Counted from the first letter of the stretch, positions 1 through 7,515 are shown. The stretch: DNA of 43,414 bases from Bacillota bacterium (GCA_012735135.1 JAAYHY010000056.1:1-43414), one strand, 5' to 3'. Translations and numbers: made by a program. The notes: a model not told the origin generated them from the letters alone.

Positions 1-81
1 CCCCGGTTTCAACTGGAGCCGATGGGGTACCGGGGATATATTGAAGGCCGTCCGGTCAGGCCGTTGAATCGCAAAGAGTAA
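1..81 (+). CDS. C-terminal end of an unidentified protein (partial)
   Basis: An open frame enters from the left edge and stops at TAA 79-81. Only 26 residues are visible, ending GRPVRPLNRKE, a basic tail with no recognisable domain. A strong intrinsic terminator follows 15 bases after the stop, which supports this frame as the real end of a plus-strand gene. The protein cannot be identified from this fragment. Confidence 0.5.
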   Translation, partial: PRFQLEPMGYRGYIEGRPVRPLNRKE

Positions 82-96
82 TGGCGGTAAGGAAGA

Positions 97-130
97 AAGC
101 CGTTCCCGGTGCACCGGGAACGGCTTTTGT
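97..130 (+). terminator. Intrinsic terminator of the left-edge gene
   Basis: A perfect palindrome at 97-126 (arms AAGCCGTTCCCGGTG and its complement) is followed by TTTTGTT. It closes the plus-strand partial gene. Confidence 0.85.
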
Positions 131-171
131 TCAAAACCAGTGTGTTTGGTTTGCTTTAGGAAACGCTTTAT

Positions 172-597
172 TTAGCCCGCTTTTTCCAAAATGGGATATA
201 GCTCCTGATCTTCCTCTTCAATCCGGTGGAGCAAGAGAAGGAAAATATCCTTTGACTCTTGAATGAAAGAGTCCGGGTTTTCTCTGATCAAAACGGGGTT
301 GATCCATTTTTGTGAGTAGTTTTGAAAAACGATCATCAAGTCGCCCGTTTTCGCAAAGAATTTGTCGCCGAGGCTCTGCAGCCGTTGGTCATTTTTCTCT
401 TTTAAAGCCGGGTAGAGAAAATGATCCTCCATGGCAAAATGTATCATGAGTTTACCGGCTAAGGTGGAGAGTATGTAACGGACTTTGGCCGGATCCCGGG
501 TGAGCGGCTCGTGGTCGAGGAGAGGCGTTAGCGTGCCGATCAAGTCCCGGATTTCCCGGTGTTGCCGTTTGAAGTTTTTTAATACTATTAAGCTCAA
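172..597 (-). CDS. Hemerythrin-like (HHE domain) protein
   Basis: This is a 141-residue helical protein of the hemerythrin HHE cation-binding family. Likely di-iron ligands are H13 in RQHREI, H53 and E57-D-H59 in IHFAMEDHFLYP, and H124 with E128/D130/E132 in HRIEEEDQELYP. The spacing fits a four-helix bundle. I chose TTG at 595-597 because a perfect AGGAGG (605-610) stands seven bases upstream; the ATG further upstream at 658-660 has no ribosome site and would add 21 unconserved residues. It lies 136 bases downstream of hcp on the same strand. Bacterial hemerythrins bind O2 or NO or help with iron-sulfur repair, so a shared stress role with Hcp is likely but inferred. Confidence 0.85.
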   Translation of the reverse strand: MSLIVLKNFKRQHREIRDLIGTLTPLLDHEPLTRDPAKVRYILSTLAGKLMIHFAMEDHFLYPALKEKNDQRLQSLGDKFFAKTGDLMIVFQNYSQKWINPVLIRENPDSFIQESKDIFLLLLHRIEEEDQELYPILEKAG

Positions 598-689
598 GTG
601 TAAACCTCCTGATTTTAGGGGAATTCCGCAAATATAAGGGAAATTCCTTGTTAGATTCATTTTTCCCGTCCAAAAGGGAAAGGCGGGAG

Positions 690-714
690 GGGAAGAAGCC
701 GGGTTTCCAGCTTC
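690..714 (-). terminator. Weak hairpin after hcp
   Basis: On the minus strand GAAGCTGG-AAAC-CCGGCTTC forms an 8-bp stem, followed by TTCCCC rather than a clean T run. It may attenuate read-through from hcp into the hemerythrin gene. Confidence 0.4.
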
Positions 715-733
715 ATTCCCCCGTTGTTTTTTC

Positions 734-2299
734 TTAACCCAAGATCGCTTTCAGGTCTTCCTCCGGGGTGCTGATCGGTTTAATCCCAAACTTATCAACC
801 AGCACTTGCAGGACATTGGGGGAGACAAATGCGGGCAAGGTGGGCCCAAGGTAAATGTTTTTGATCCCCAGCGCCAGCAAGGTCAGTAAGATACAGACCG
901 CTTTCTGTTCATACCAGGAAAGGACCAGGGTCAGGGGGAGCTCGTTGACGTCACATTCAAAGGCTTTGGCCAGGGCCACCGCCACCTGGATGGCCGAGTA
1001 GGCGTCATTGCATTGCCCCATATCCAGGAGCCGGGGCAAACCGCCGATTTCACCCAGATCCAGGTCGTTGAAGCGGTATTTCCCGCAAGCCAGTGTCAAA
1101 ATCACGGTGTCTTTTGGCGTCTGCTTGACAAATTCGGTGTAGTAGTTCCGGCCGGGACGGGCGCCGTCACAACCGCCCACCAGGAAGAAATGCCTGATCG
1201 CGCCGGTTTTAACGGCATTGATTACTTGATCGGCAACGCCGAGCACCGTATTGTGGGCAAAGCCGGTGGTCAGAATGGTACCCCCGTTGATTCCGGTTAT
1301 TTTATGGTCTTCGGGCCAACCGCCCAGTTCCAGAGCTTTATTAATCACCGGGGTGAAGTCTTTCTGTCCGTTTTCATCCGCCGGGATGTGGGCAAGGCCG
1401 GGATAACCGACTACGGCCGTGGTAAAGACCCGGTCGGCGTAGGAGGGCCGCGGCGGCATCAAGCAGTTGGTGGTGAAGAGCACCGCGCCGGGGATTCCCT
1501 CCAGTTCTTTCTGTTGATTTTGCCACGCCGTACCGAAATTACCCTTCAGATGGGTGTGTTTCTTCAGTTCGGGGTAGGCGTGGGCCGGTAACATCTCACC
1601 GTGGGTGTAGATATTGATCCCTTTTCCTGCGGTCTGCTCCAGCAGTTGCTTTAAGTCGTGCAAATCATGGCCGGAGACAACAATGAAAGGTCCTTTTTCG
1701 ATGACGGTAGTCACTTTGGTGGGAACCGGGTGGCCGTAGGCGGAAGTATTGGCCTCATCAAGGAGGGCCATACACTTCAGGTTGATCTCACCAAACTCCT
1801 TCAACAAAGCAAGCCATTCATCAATGGTGTGTTCCTCGCCAACCGCCCGCATCCCTTGGTAGAACCAGTCGATAATCTCCTCATCTCTCCGGCCGAGGAC
1901 GGCGGCGTGCCAAGCGTAGGCGGCCATCCCCCGGAGCCCGAGGAGGAGCAGGGAACGTAAGGAAACGGGATCGGGGTCTCCCGTCCATAACCGGCCGGGA
2001 GCCAAGTCTTCGGCATTACCAAGGGTTGCTTTGGCGGCGCGGACCTGGGCAATGAGATCCTTGATCCGTGCGGCATCGAAATTGACATTGGTAATAGTGG
2101 CAAAAAGCCCTTGCATCATGAGATCATCAACCTGGCGGCCGGGTTTTTGGCCTTGCGCTGCCCGGGCCAGCCCCACCAGGGCGCCGGTCAGTTCGTCCTG
2201 GAGGTTGGCCACCTCCGGTTGTTTACCGCAGACACCTACCTTGGTACAGCCTTTGCCCCCTGCGGTTTGTTCACATTGGAAACAGAACATGTTACTCAT
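734..2299 (-). CDS. hcp: Hybrid cluster protein (hydroxylamine/NO reductase)
   Basis: This is a 521-residue Hcp (prismane protein). The N-terminal cluster motif is C6-x2-C9-x8-C18-x5-C24 in FCFQCEQTAGGKGCTKVGVC, the spacing seen in anaerobe-type Hcp with a [4Fe-4S] proximal cluster. The hybrid Fe-S-O cluster ligands are visible further on: TNCLMPP, VGGCDGARPGRNYY, LACGKYRFN, and the conserved H and E residues in GHDLHDL and HGEMLPAHAYPE. Hcp enzymes reduce NO to N2O or hydroxylamine to ammonia in the cytoplasm. The ATG at 2299 has AGGAGG ten bases upstream. The ferredoxin gene upstream, its usual partner, is the probable electron donor. Control by the divergent CRP/FNR regulator is inferred from the palindromes at 3375 and 3591. 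Length and motifs are normal. Confidence 0.97.
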   Translation of the reverse strand: MSNMFCFQCEQTAGGKGCTKVGVCGKQPEVANLQDELTGALVGLARAAQGQKPGRQVDDLMMQGLFATITNVNFDAARIKDLIAQVRAAKATLGNAEDLAPGRLWTGDPDPVSLRSLLLLGLRGMAAYAWHAAVLGRRDEEIIDWFYQGMRAVGEEHTIDEWLALLKEFGEINLKCMALLDEANTSAYGHPVPTKVTTVIEKGPFIVVSGHDLHDLKQLLEQTAGKGINIYTHGEMLPAHAYPELKKHTHLKGNFGTAWQNQQKELEGIPGAVLFTTNCLMPPRPSYADRVFTTAVVGYPGLAHIPADENGQKDFTPVINKALELGGWPEDHKITGINGGTILTTGFAHNTVLGVADQVINAVKTGAIRHFFLVGGCDGARPGRNYYTEFVKQTPKDTVILTLACGKYRFNDLDLGEIGGLPRLLDMGQCNDAYSAIQVAVALAKAFECDVNELPLTLVLSWYEQKAVCILLTLLALGIKNIYLGPTLPAFVSPNVLQVLVDKFGIKPISTPEEDLKAILG

Positions 2300-2410
2300 T
2301 GACGAAATTCCTCCTTAAAATATTGTCTTCAGCTTGTTTTTGCTTTTCCCGTTTTGGTGCGAAAGAGCCAGTGGATGGATTACTTAAATACGGTTTGGAA
2401 TTTTCACCGT

Positions 2411-3157
2411 TTAACTGGTTTCGAGGATTGAGCCATCGGTGCCGATCGTCACCACCTGCCAGGGAATGAGTTTACCGCTCTTCATTAAGGCCGTTTTTAC
2501 GGCGTGGACCAGGCCGCCGCAGCAAGGCACTTCCATGCGGAGAATGGTAATGCTTTTTATTTCATTGGCGGCTAAAATTGCGGCGAGCTTTTCGCTGTAA
2601 TCGACCGGGTCCAGTTTGGGACAACCGATTAAGGTCACTTTATTCCGCATGAAATCTTGATGGAAATTGGCATAGGCATAGGCGGTACAGTCGGCGGCCA
2701 TCAAAAGGCTGGCGTTCTGAAAATAAGGGGCATTGACCGGTACCAACTGCAGTTGACAGGGCCACTGCCGAAGCTGGGAGACGGGTGCGGCTTGGGGCGG
2801 GGTATTACTCTCCTGAACAACCGGGGCTTTGGGCCGGATTGTCCGGGCGGCCGTCCCCGGGCAACCGCCCGCCAGCGGCGGTGGGGTGTTTGTTTCCGTT
2901 TTGCCCTGCGCTTTACGGGCCATATTTTCTTTAACGGCGGCTTCATCATAGGGAGCCGCTTCCCTTTCCTCAATGGTGATGGCTCCCGTCGGACATTCAG
3001 GGAGACAATCTCCCAGACCGTCACAGTAGGATTCCGAGATTAATTTGGCCTTTCCATCCACCAGTTGTAGGGCGCCTTCATGGCAGGCCGTGACACAGAG
3101 GCCGCAACCGTTACACTTTTCTTCATCAATCGAAATGATTTTTCTTGTGGTCTTCAT
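2411..3157 (-). CDS. Hcp-associated ferredoxin with C-terminal domain
   Basis: This 248-residue protein has an N-terminal bis-cluster ferredoxin region. Cluster one has C15-x2-C18-x2-C21-x3-C25. The second motif reads C45-DGLGD-C51-LPE-C55-P, so the usual second cysteine is replaced by Leu48 and the site has only three standard ligands (a [3Fe-4S] cluster or an outside ligand). After a Pro-rich linker (about 75-130) comes a domain of about 115 residues with WPCQL, ADC, GCPKLD and EVPCCGG motifs, as in Hcp-linked ferredoxins of clostridia. The start is ATG 3155-3157 with AAGGAGAA six bases upstream; eight further in-frame codons lack a ribosome site. It is the first gene of the operon with hcp (111-base gap). 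Function as electron donor to Hcp is inferred from family and context. Confidence 0.9.
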   Translation of the reverse strand: MKTTRKIISIDEEKCNGCGLCVTACHEGALQLVDGKAKLISESYCDGLGDCLPECPTGAITIEEREAAPYDEAAVKENMARKAQGKTETNTPPPLAGGCPGTAARTIRPKAPVVQESNTPPQAAPVSQLRQWPCQLQLVPVNAPYFQNASLLMAADCTAYAYANFHQDFMRNKVTLIGCPKLDPVDYSEKLAAILAANEIKSITILRMEVPCCGGLVHAVKTALMKSGKLIPWQVVTIGTDGSILETS

Positions 3158-3222
3158 TTTTAATTCTCCTTTTGACTCCAATTTACTTTAGAAATCGTAC
3201 TTGTCGCTGGATAGCTGGTCCC

Positions 3223-3267
3223 TTGTCACCCGGCCGGCAGATCAACTTGATTTATCCGGCCGGGACA
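3223..3267 (-). other. GC-rich hairpin in the ferredoxin-hcp 5' leader
   Basis: CCCGGCCGG and its complement, extended outward by TTGT/ACAA, flank a 15-base loop that itself holds ATCAACTTGAT. It lies in the roughly 180-base untranslated leader predicted from the promoter at 3341-3353. There is no T run, so it is a leader structure rather than a terminator. Confidence 0.55.
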
Positions 3268-3347
3268 AAGGCGTTCTCCGCAAACGCAAAGAATCTGATA
3301 AAAGCGCAGGTTGTGACTGGCCTTTAACTTCTTCAGTTGTTAAGTAT

Positions 3348-3353
3348 ATTGTA
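3348..3353 (-). promoter_or_regulatory. -10 box of the ferredoxin-hcp promoter
   Basis: TACAAT on the minus strand. The implied transcription start is near 3341. That puts the centre of the palindrome at 3375-3390 about 41.5 bases upstream, the class II activator position of CRP/FNR proteins, which replaces the need for a good -35 box. None is visible. Confidence 0.6.
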
Positions 3354-3374
3354 ATTAAACGAAGGCCAAAGCGC

Positions 3375-3390
3375 GGTAACCAAGGTTACC
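3375..3390. promoter_or_regulatory. HcpR-like operator 1
   Basis: Perfect 16-bp palindrome GGTAACCAAGGTTACC. It is identical to the copy at 3591-3606, and both lie in the gap between the ferredoxin-hcp operon and a CRP/FNR-type gene. CRP/FNR dimers bind palindromes of this length. Confidence 0.75.
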
Positions 3391-3547
3391 AAATACTCCT
3401 CACTTCAATCCAGAGCCGGTTGCCTGTTCTCCCGGGGAAGCCCGGATTTATACCACCTATTGTTCGGGATTTCCAAACCATGCCCGAAGATCTGCCCGCG
3501 CCGGAGGAGACCATCCGGACCTGGCGATTGCAACCAACCTAATTTTC

Positions 3548-3576
3548 TTGCGCTGCTCAGTATGGTGTAATAAAAT
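3548..3576 (+). promoter_or_regulatory. Promoter of the CRP/FNR regulator
   Basis: TTGCGC (3548-3553), a 17-base spacer and TAAAAT (3571-3576) form a sigma-A type promoter. The start is expected near 3583, just before operator 2. Confidence 0.65.
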
Positions 3577-3590
3577 AAAGACAAATGCAT

Positions 3591-3606
3591 GGTAACCAAG
3601 GTTACC
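3591..3606. promoter_or_regulatory. HcpR-like operator 2 (autoregulatory position)
   Basis: GGTAACCAAGGTTACC, with T and A flanks extending the palindrome to 18 bp. It lies at about +8 to +24 of the regulator's transcript, where bound protein should block transcription. Confidence 0.7.
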
Positions 3607-3624
3607 AATAAGGTGGTGGCGGGA

Positions 3625-4317
3625 ATGTTTAGCAAATGGAAAACGCAATTATCAACTTGCCCCTTATTCGCGGGGATCAACCCTGATGAACTCCAGACCA
3701 TGCTGACCTGTCTTAATCCGCTAGTCCGTGCTTACAAAAAGAATGAATGCCTGACGGTAGCGGGTGAAAAATTTACGGGCGTAGGTGTGGTCTTGGCCGG
3801 ACGGGCGATGGTGACCAAAGAGAATGCGGCCGGGAACCGGGTGATCATTGCTACCTTGGAAGCCGGGGATCTTTTTGGGGAGATGGTGGCTTTTTCCGGG
3901 AAAAAAGTTTGGCCGGCCACCGTTCTCGCCCAGCAGAATGTGGAGGTCTTTTTTTTACCGCCCGAAAAAATTGTGGGAAATTGCCCCCGGCAATGTCTTA
4001 GCCACCGGTTTTTAATCACGAATATGCTGAGGATTATCTCGGAGAAAGCCCTGATCCTCAATAGGAAAGTCGAATACCTGACCATGAAGAGCCTCCGGGG
4101 GAAGATTGCGGCCGTACTGTTGGAAGAGGCCAAGAAAGCGGGGACGGCTACCTTCATGTTGCCTTTTAACCGTAATGAAATGGCGGATTTTCTCAGTGTA
4201 GCCCGGCCGTCCCTCTCCCGGGAGCTGGGGAAGATGAAAGCGGAGGGGTTGATCGATTTTCATGGCGCTTCCGTGAAGATTATTGATGTGGAAGCGCTCC
4301 GGCGGACGGCGGAATAA
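3625..4317 (+). CDS. hcpR: CRP/FNR-family regulator, HcpR-like
   Basis: This 230-residue CRP/FNR-type regulator has an N-terminal cyclic-nucleotide-binding-like beta-roll with GDLFGEMVAFSG (around residue 80-92). A long dimerisation helix follows (about 120-145), then a C-terminal winged helix-turn-helix with NRNEMADFLSVARPSLSREL as recognition segment. There is no FNR-type N-terminal cysteine cluster. Start choice: the ATG at 3589 lies inside operator 2, so I prefer ATG 3625, which has AAGGTGG five to eight bases upstream. The divergent hcp operon and the two identical palindromes make an HcpR role (NO-responsive activation of hcp) likely. The name rests on context and family, not on a direct match; a generic CRP/FNR regulator remains possible. 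Confidence 0.85.
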   Translation: MFSKWKTQLSTCPLFAGINPDELQTMLTCLNPLVRAYKKNECLTVAGEKFTGVGVVLAGRAMVTKENAAGNRVIIATLEAGDLFGEMVAFSGKKVWPATVLAQQNVEVFFLPPEKIVGNCPRQCLSHRFLITNMLRIISEKALILNRKVEYLTMKSLRGKIAAVLLEEAKKAGTATFMLPFNRNEMADFLSVARPSLSRELGKMKAEGLIDFHGASVKIIDVEALRRTAE

Positions 4318-4330
4318 GTTAAAAAAACCG

Positions 4331-4361
4331 TTGACTTTGACGTTACGTCAAGGTGTATAGT
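4331..4361 (+). promoter_or_regulatory. MerR-type promoter with 19-bp spacer and central dyad
   Basis: TTGACT (4331-4336) and TATAGT (4356-4361) are separated by 19 bases, the over-long spacing typical of promoters activated by MerR proteins. A perfect dyad, TTGACGT-T-ACGTCAA, lies at 4337-4351 exactly between the boxes. The MerR-like gene begins 24 bases downstream with AGGAGG at 4372-4377. Confidence 0.85.
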
Positions 4362-4384
4362 GATGACGGTCAGGAGGTGAGGAA

Positions 4385-5152
4385 ATGGATTATACGGTGC
4401 GGCAATTGGCAAAGCTGGCGGGGGTTAGCGCGCGGACCCTTCGCTATTATGACGAGATTGATCTGCTAAAACCGGCCGGGACCAGCCCTGCCGGTTACCG
4501 CCTTTACGGCCGGGTTGAGGTGGAACGGCTGCAACAGATTCTCTTCTACCGAGAACTGGGGGTGGACCTGAAGAAAATTAAGCAGATCCTCGCGGCGCCA
4601 TCCTTTAATGAACTGGAGGCTTTAAAGGAGCACCGGGCTAAACTCCTGGCCAGGCGGGAACAGTTGGATCATTTAATCGCCAATGTGGAGAAGACAATTG
4701 CGGTAAAGGAGGGAAGAGCAACAATGACCGACAAGGAGAAATTTGAAGGTTTCAAACGGAAAATGATCGAGGAGAATGAGGCGAAGTATGGGGCGGAAGC
4801 CAGAGCCAAATACGGGGATGAAGCAGTCGACCGCTCCAATGCCTTGCTGAAAAACATGACGCCGGAGCAATATGAAAAGATGCAAGAACTGGGCGCCGCC
4901 GTCCTGGCGACGCTGAAAGCGGCGATGGCCACCAAGGACCCTGCCGGGGAATTGGGGCAGAAAGTGGCGGATTTACACCGGCAGTGGTTGAGCTTCACCT
5001 GGGATCACTATGACAAAGAGGCCCATGCCGGATTAGCCCGGATGTATGTGGATGACCCGCGCTTTACAGCCTATTATGACGGGCAGGTTCAGCCGGGAGC
5101 CGCCGAATTTTTAAGGGACGCAGTGTTAATTTATACCGGGATGAACAAATAA
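4385..5152 (+). CDS. MerR-family regulator with TipAS domain
   Basis: This 255-residue protein is close in size and layout to TipAL/Mta-type regulators. Residues 1-70 form the MerR winged helix-turn-helix (VRQLAKLAGVSARTLRYYDEIDLL). Residues about 75-112 form the coiled coil. From about 118 a TipAS-like all-helical ligand domain runs to the end (WLSFTWDHYDKEAHAGLARMY is typical). TipAS domains bind many unrelated hydrophobic or peptide drugs, so the protein probably activates its own promoter when drug is bound. The target is probably its own gene, because the next stretch holds a terminator and no efflux gene. ATG 4385 has a well-placed AGGAGG. It is monocistronic, with a terminator 48 bases after the stop. 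Confidence 0.92.
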   Translation: MDYTVRQLAKLAGVSARTLRYYDEIDLLKPAGTSPAGYRLYGRVEVERLQQILFYRELGVDLKKIKQILAAPSFNELEALKEHRAKLLARREQLDHLIANVEKTIAVKEGRATMTDKEKFEGFKRKMIEENEAKYGAEARAKYGDEAVDRSNALLKNMTPEQYEKMQELGAAVLATLKAAMATKDPAGELGQKVADLHRQWLSFTWDHYDKEAHAGLARMYVDDPRFTAYYDGQVQPGAAEFLRDAVLIYTGMNK

Positions 5153-5200
5153 AAAATGTTGTGCCGGAAAGAAGACCGGAGGCAATTTCCTTCACTTTAG

Positions 5201-5233
5201 AAAGCGATCAGTTGAAAACTGATCGCTTTTTTT
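5201..5233 (+). terminator. Terminator of the MerR-like gene
   Basis: Arms AAAGCGATCAGTT and AACTGATCGCTTT with loop GAA, followed by TTTT. Confidence 0.9.
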
Positions 5234-5332
5234 AAGGATAAATAAAGAGAAATACGGTATTAATCTGGGGTTTTACGAAAGGGTAAAAAAAAGGGAAAAA
5301 ATCTCCGAATGAAAAAAGGATATTAAATAACT

Positions 5333-5482
5333 ATGGCGAAGAATAAAAGGGACATGGGTGAGATAGAACAAAAAGTTCATCCGTTAAATGGAGTAAGAAA
5401 AGAGATGGCTTCGTTATTCTGGTGGTACGAGCAATTGAAGGTGTTGTTCGAGAAGAAGTTTTATTCTTCTACGGAAAATTAA
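5333..5482 (+). CDS. Possible small protein, 49 residues
   Basis: ATG to TAA frame encoding a charged peptide starting MAKNKRDMGEIEQ with a WWYEQLKVLFEKKF helix-like segment. AAAAGGA lies about 12 bases upstream, farther than usual. No family is recognised. The gap between the MerR gene and the sugar importer otherwise holds no gene, so this may be a real short gene or chance. Confidence 0.3.
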   Translation: MAKNKRDMGEIEQKVHPLNGVRKEMASLFWWYEQLKVLFEKKFYSSTEN

Positions 5483-5502
5483 CGCCGTTTTGTTTAACCT
5501 TT

Positions 5503-5530
5503 TTCACAAACGTTTGTGATACTATATAGT
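5503..5530 (+). promoter_or_regulatory. Sugar-importer promoter with LacI-type operator
   Basis: TTCACA (5503-5508), a 16-base spacer and TATAGT (5525-5530). A perfect 16-bp palindrome TCACAAACGTTTGTGA (5504-5519) with a central CG, the hallmark of LacI/GalR operators, covers the -35 and spacer. No LacI-family gene is in this window. Confidence 0.65.
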
Positions 5531-5687
5531 AAATAGTAAATAAAAAAGCCCGGGCTAGAGATGATTGATCGACAACCAAGGAGGTGGTGAAAGGGAGGGC
5601 ACCAATCCCTGATGGGGACGGGGATGATGGTCGTGGTATCTGCGACCAAGAGAAAGAGATTTTGAATAATAAAAGGGAGGTTTACTG

Positions 5688-6953
5688 ATGTTTAGAAACA
5701 AAAAGGCGTTATTTGTTACGCTGTTTTTGGTGTTGGCGCTTTGTGTCGGTATGTTTTCGACTTCCGCCGCGAGTAAAGTAAAACTCACCATTTGGGGACG
5801 GGACTTACCCGACGATGATCCGTCCCATGCCTACATAAAGGCTCTGATCAACGGCTTCCAAGCGAAAAACCCCGATATCGAAGTAGAGTATATTGCCTTG
5901 GGTGACCCGGGGTTGATGGATAAGACCAAGGTCGTGATGGCTTCCGGACGGGATCTCCCGGATATCTTCCAGAGCTGGGGCGGTTCCGTGATGGGCGGCT
6001 ATGCCGATGCCGGCCGCTTGCTGGATTTAACCAATGAATTGAAGGATATTCCGGGAAGCGCGGCCGCGCAGGCGGCGATGACCTGGAAGGGCAAGATTTA
6101 CGGGGTTGCGCCGTTCTTCGCGATTGCCGGTATCTTCTATAACGAGCGGATCTTTAAGGAAAACAATCTTACCCCGCCGGAGACCATTGCCGATTTGGAG
6201 AAAATCGCCGATACGCTGTTGGCGAAAGGGATTCAGCCCTTTGCTTGCGGCGCGCGGGATAAATGGCCTGTCTTGGCCCTCTATATGTACCTGGTTGACC
6301 GTATTGGCGGGATTGATGCATTCAATAACGCCCAGGCCCGGAAAGGCCGTTTTGACGCTGAACCCTTTGTTGAAGCGGCTAAGATTTACCAAGAATGGGC
6401 AAAAAGAGGCTATTTCGGCAAGACTCCGTTGGGTGAATCCTATGATGATGCCCAACAATCGATGTACACCGGGAGAGCGGCCATGCACGTGACCGGTTCC
6501 TGGATGTGCGCCCAGTATGCCGACCCCAGCTTAACGGATCAGCCGATTGCTTTCGCGGCGTTCCCCATGTTGCCGGGCGGCAAAGGGAAAGCTACAGATA
6601 TGATGGGTCAAACCGACATCGGGTTTGCGGCGACCATCGCGGCTAAGGATAAGAAGGATGCCGTAGTCCGGTTTATGAAGTACGCGATGAGTGTCGAAGC
6701 TTGTTCGGCGGAACCGGGCCGGATTTGTTCGGTGCCCGGCGTGAAAGCGCCCAACCGCATCACCGATATGGCCGCGGCCGTCTTTGGCAAAGCCGAGAAC
6801 ATCCAGTTCTGGTGGGATCAGGATCTGCCGCCGACGGTAACCACTCCGATGAACGAAACGATCCAAAGCTTCTTACTGCCGGATACCGATGTGAAAAAAG
6901 CGTTGACTGCGTTCGAAACCTTGATGGAAGAGCACGTAGGACCGGCGAAATAA
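5688..6953 (+). CDS. Sugar ABC transporter substrate-binding protein
   Basis: This is a 421-residue family 1 (MalE/SBP_bac_1) extracellular binding protein. Residues 1-28 form a signal peptide ending STSAASK, a signal peptidase I type site. The only cysteine in it (C19) has Leu before it, so it is not a good lipobox. The mature part has LTIWGRD, DIFQSWGGS, KIYGVAPFFAIAGIFYNERIF and GRAAMHVTGSW, all typical of this family. GGGAGG lies seven bases before ATG. A LacI-type operator controls the promoter and a hairpin follows the stop. The two permeases start 560 bases later. The sugar cannot be told from sequence; alpha-glucosides or other oligosaccharides are usual for this subfamily. Confidence 0.93.
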   Translation: MFRNKKALFVTLFLVLALCVGMFSTSAASKVKLTIWGRDLPDDDPSHAYIKALINGFQAKNPDIEVEYIALGDPGLMDKTKVVMASGRDLPDIFQSWGGSVMGGYADAGRLLDLTNELKDIPGSAAAQAAMTWKGKIYGVAPFFAIAGIFYNERIFKENNLTPPETIADLEKIADTLLAKGIQPFACGARDKWPVLALYMYLVDRIGGIDAFNNAQARKGRFDAEPFVEAAKIYQEWAKRGYFGKTPLGESYDDAQQSMYTGRAAMHVTGSWMCAQYADPSLTDQPIAFAAFPMLPGGKGKATDMMGQTDIGFAATIAAKDKKDAVVRFMKYAMSVEACSAEPGRICSVPGVKAPNRITDMAAAVFGKAENIQFWWDQDLPPTVTTPMNETIQSFLLPDTDVKKALTAFETLMEEHVGPAK

Positions 6954-6983
6954 ACTGGTCGGTTAAATCAACCTTTGGAATGA

Positions 6984-7022
6984 GCGGGGGCGTAAAAAAC
7001 ATCCGCCCCCGCCCTTTCTCTT
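6984..7022 (+). terminator. Hairpin after the sugar-binding protein gene
   Basis: GCGGGGGCG and CGCCCCCGC pair across an 11-base loop and are followed by CCTTTCTCTTTC. It is likely a leaky terminator inside the transporter operon. Confidence 0.7.
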
Positions 7023-7196
7023 TCAAGAGCCTGCAGGTTTTTGGTAAAATCGTTTATGTGGCTACTACGTCAGAAAAAATCCTAGTTGTTCACCTGACTT
7101 TGATCAATTTGCTGACGGATACTGGTGGTATTCGGCGTGAACAACCAATTTAAGCGCCGCTGGGGCCTGTCGCCCACCTATATAAAGCCTTCGACG

Positions 7197-7400
7197 CTTG
7201 TCGACTCACCCGGCTTCAATTTTTAACCACTGCGAGGTACTTACGGAGGCCGGCGTGAGCGACTACCTGGCTTAGATTATCATCGTTTAGCTCAAGCTGT
7301 CGTAGCCGGGGTGAGCGACTACTTTATCGAATCGGGATAGGGTGGAAAAGCTGAACTGGGTAATTGACGGGTCGTTTACACCGGCTACCGCCCGCAACGC
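7197..7400. repeat. Cluster of REP-like repeats between binding protein and permease
   Basis: The core GTGAGCGACTAC occurs exactly at 7255-7266 and 7311-7322, each preceded by GCCGG. A third, inverted and decayed copy lies at about 7378-7398 (GGCTACCGCC). A 37-base block at 7198-7234 matches 23038-23074 at most positions. On the minus strand the core reads GTAGTCGCTCACCCCGGC, and a GTAG head is typical of REP elements. The rest of the 560-base gap (6954-7515) holds no gene I can support. Confidence 0.6.
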
Positions 7401-7515
7401 AGAGCGATAAAAAGGGAGCCTGGTGAATCGACAAGTGCAGAGAAGTCTTCTGTGTTGCCAAGAAGAAATTCTGTTTTGAAATAAGTATTCTAGTGGAAAA
7501 TGGAGGTGGCTGGGG

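Noticed and set aside
1013-1591. 192-codon plus-strand frame within hcp
   Set aside because: It lies fully antisense to a well-conserved gene and its product matches nothing; it is a shadow of the hcp coding pattern.
3201-3542. 113-codon frame in the hcp/hcpR gap
   Set aside because: It contains the operator and leader hairpin, lacks a ribosome site and has no protein-like composition.
5587-5688. 33-codon GTG frame ending TGATG at the sugar-binding protein start
   Set aside because: AAGGAGG is only two bases from the GTG, and the peptide is made of Asp/Gly/Lys without pattern. It could be a leader but I cannot support it.
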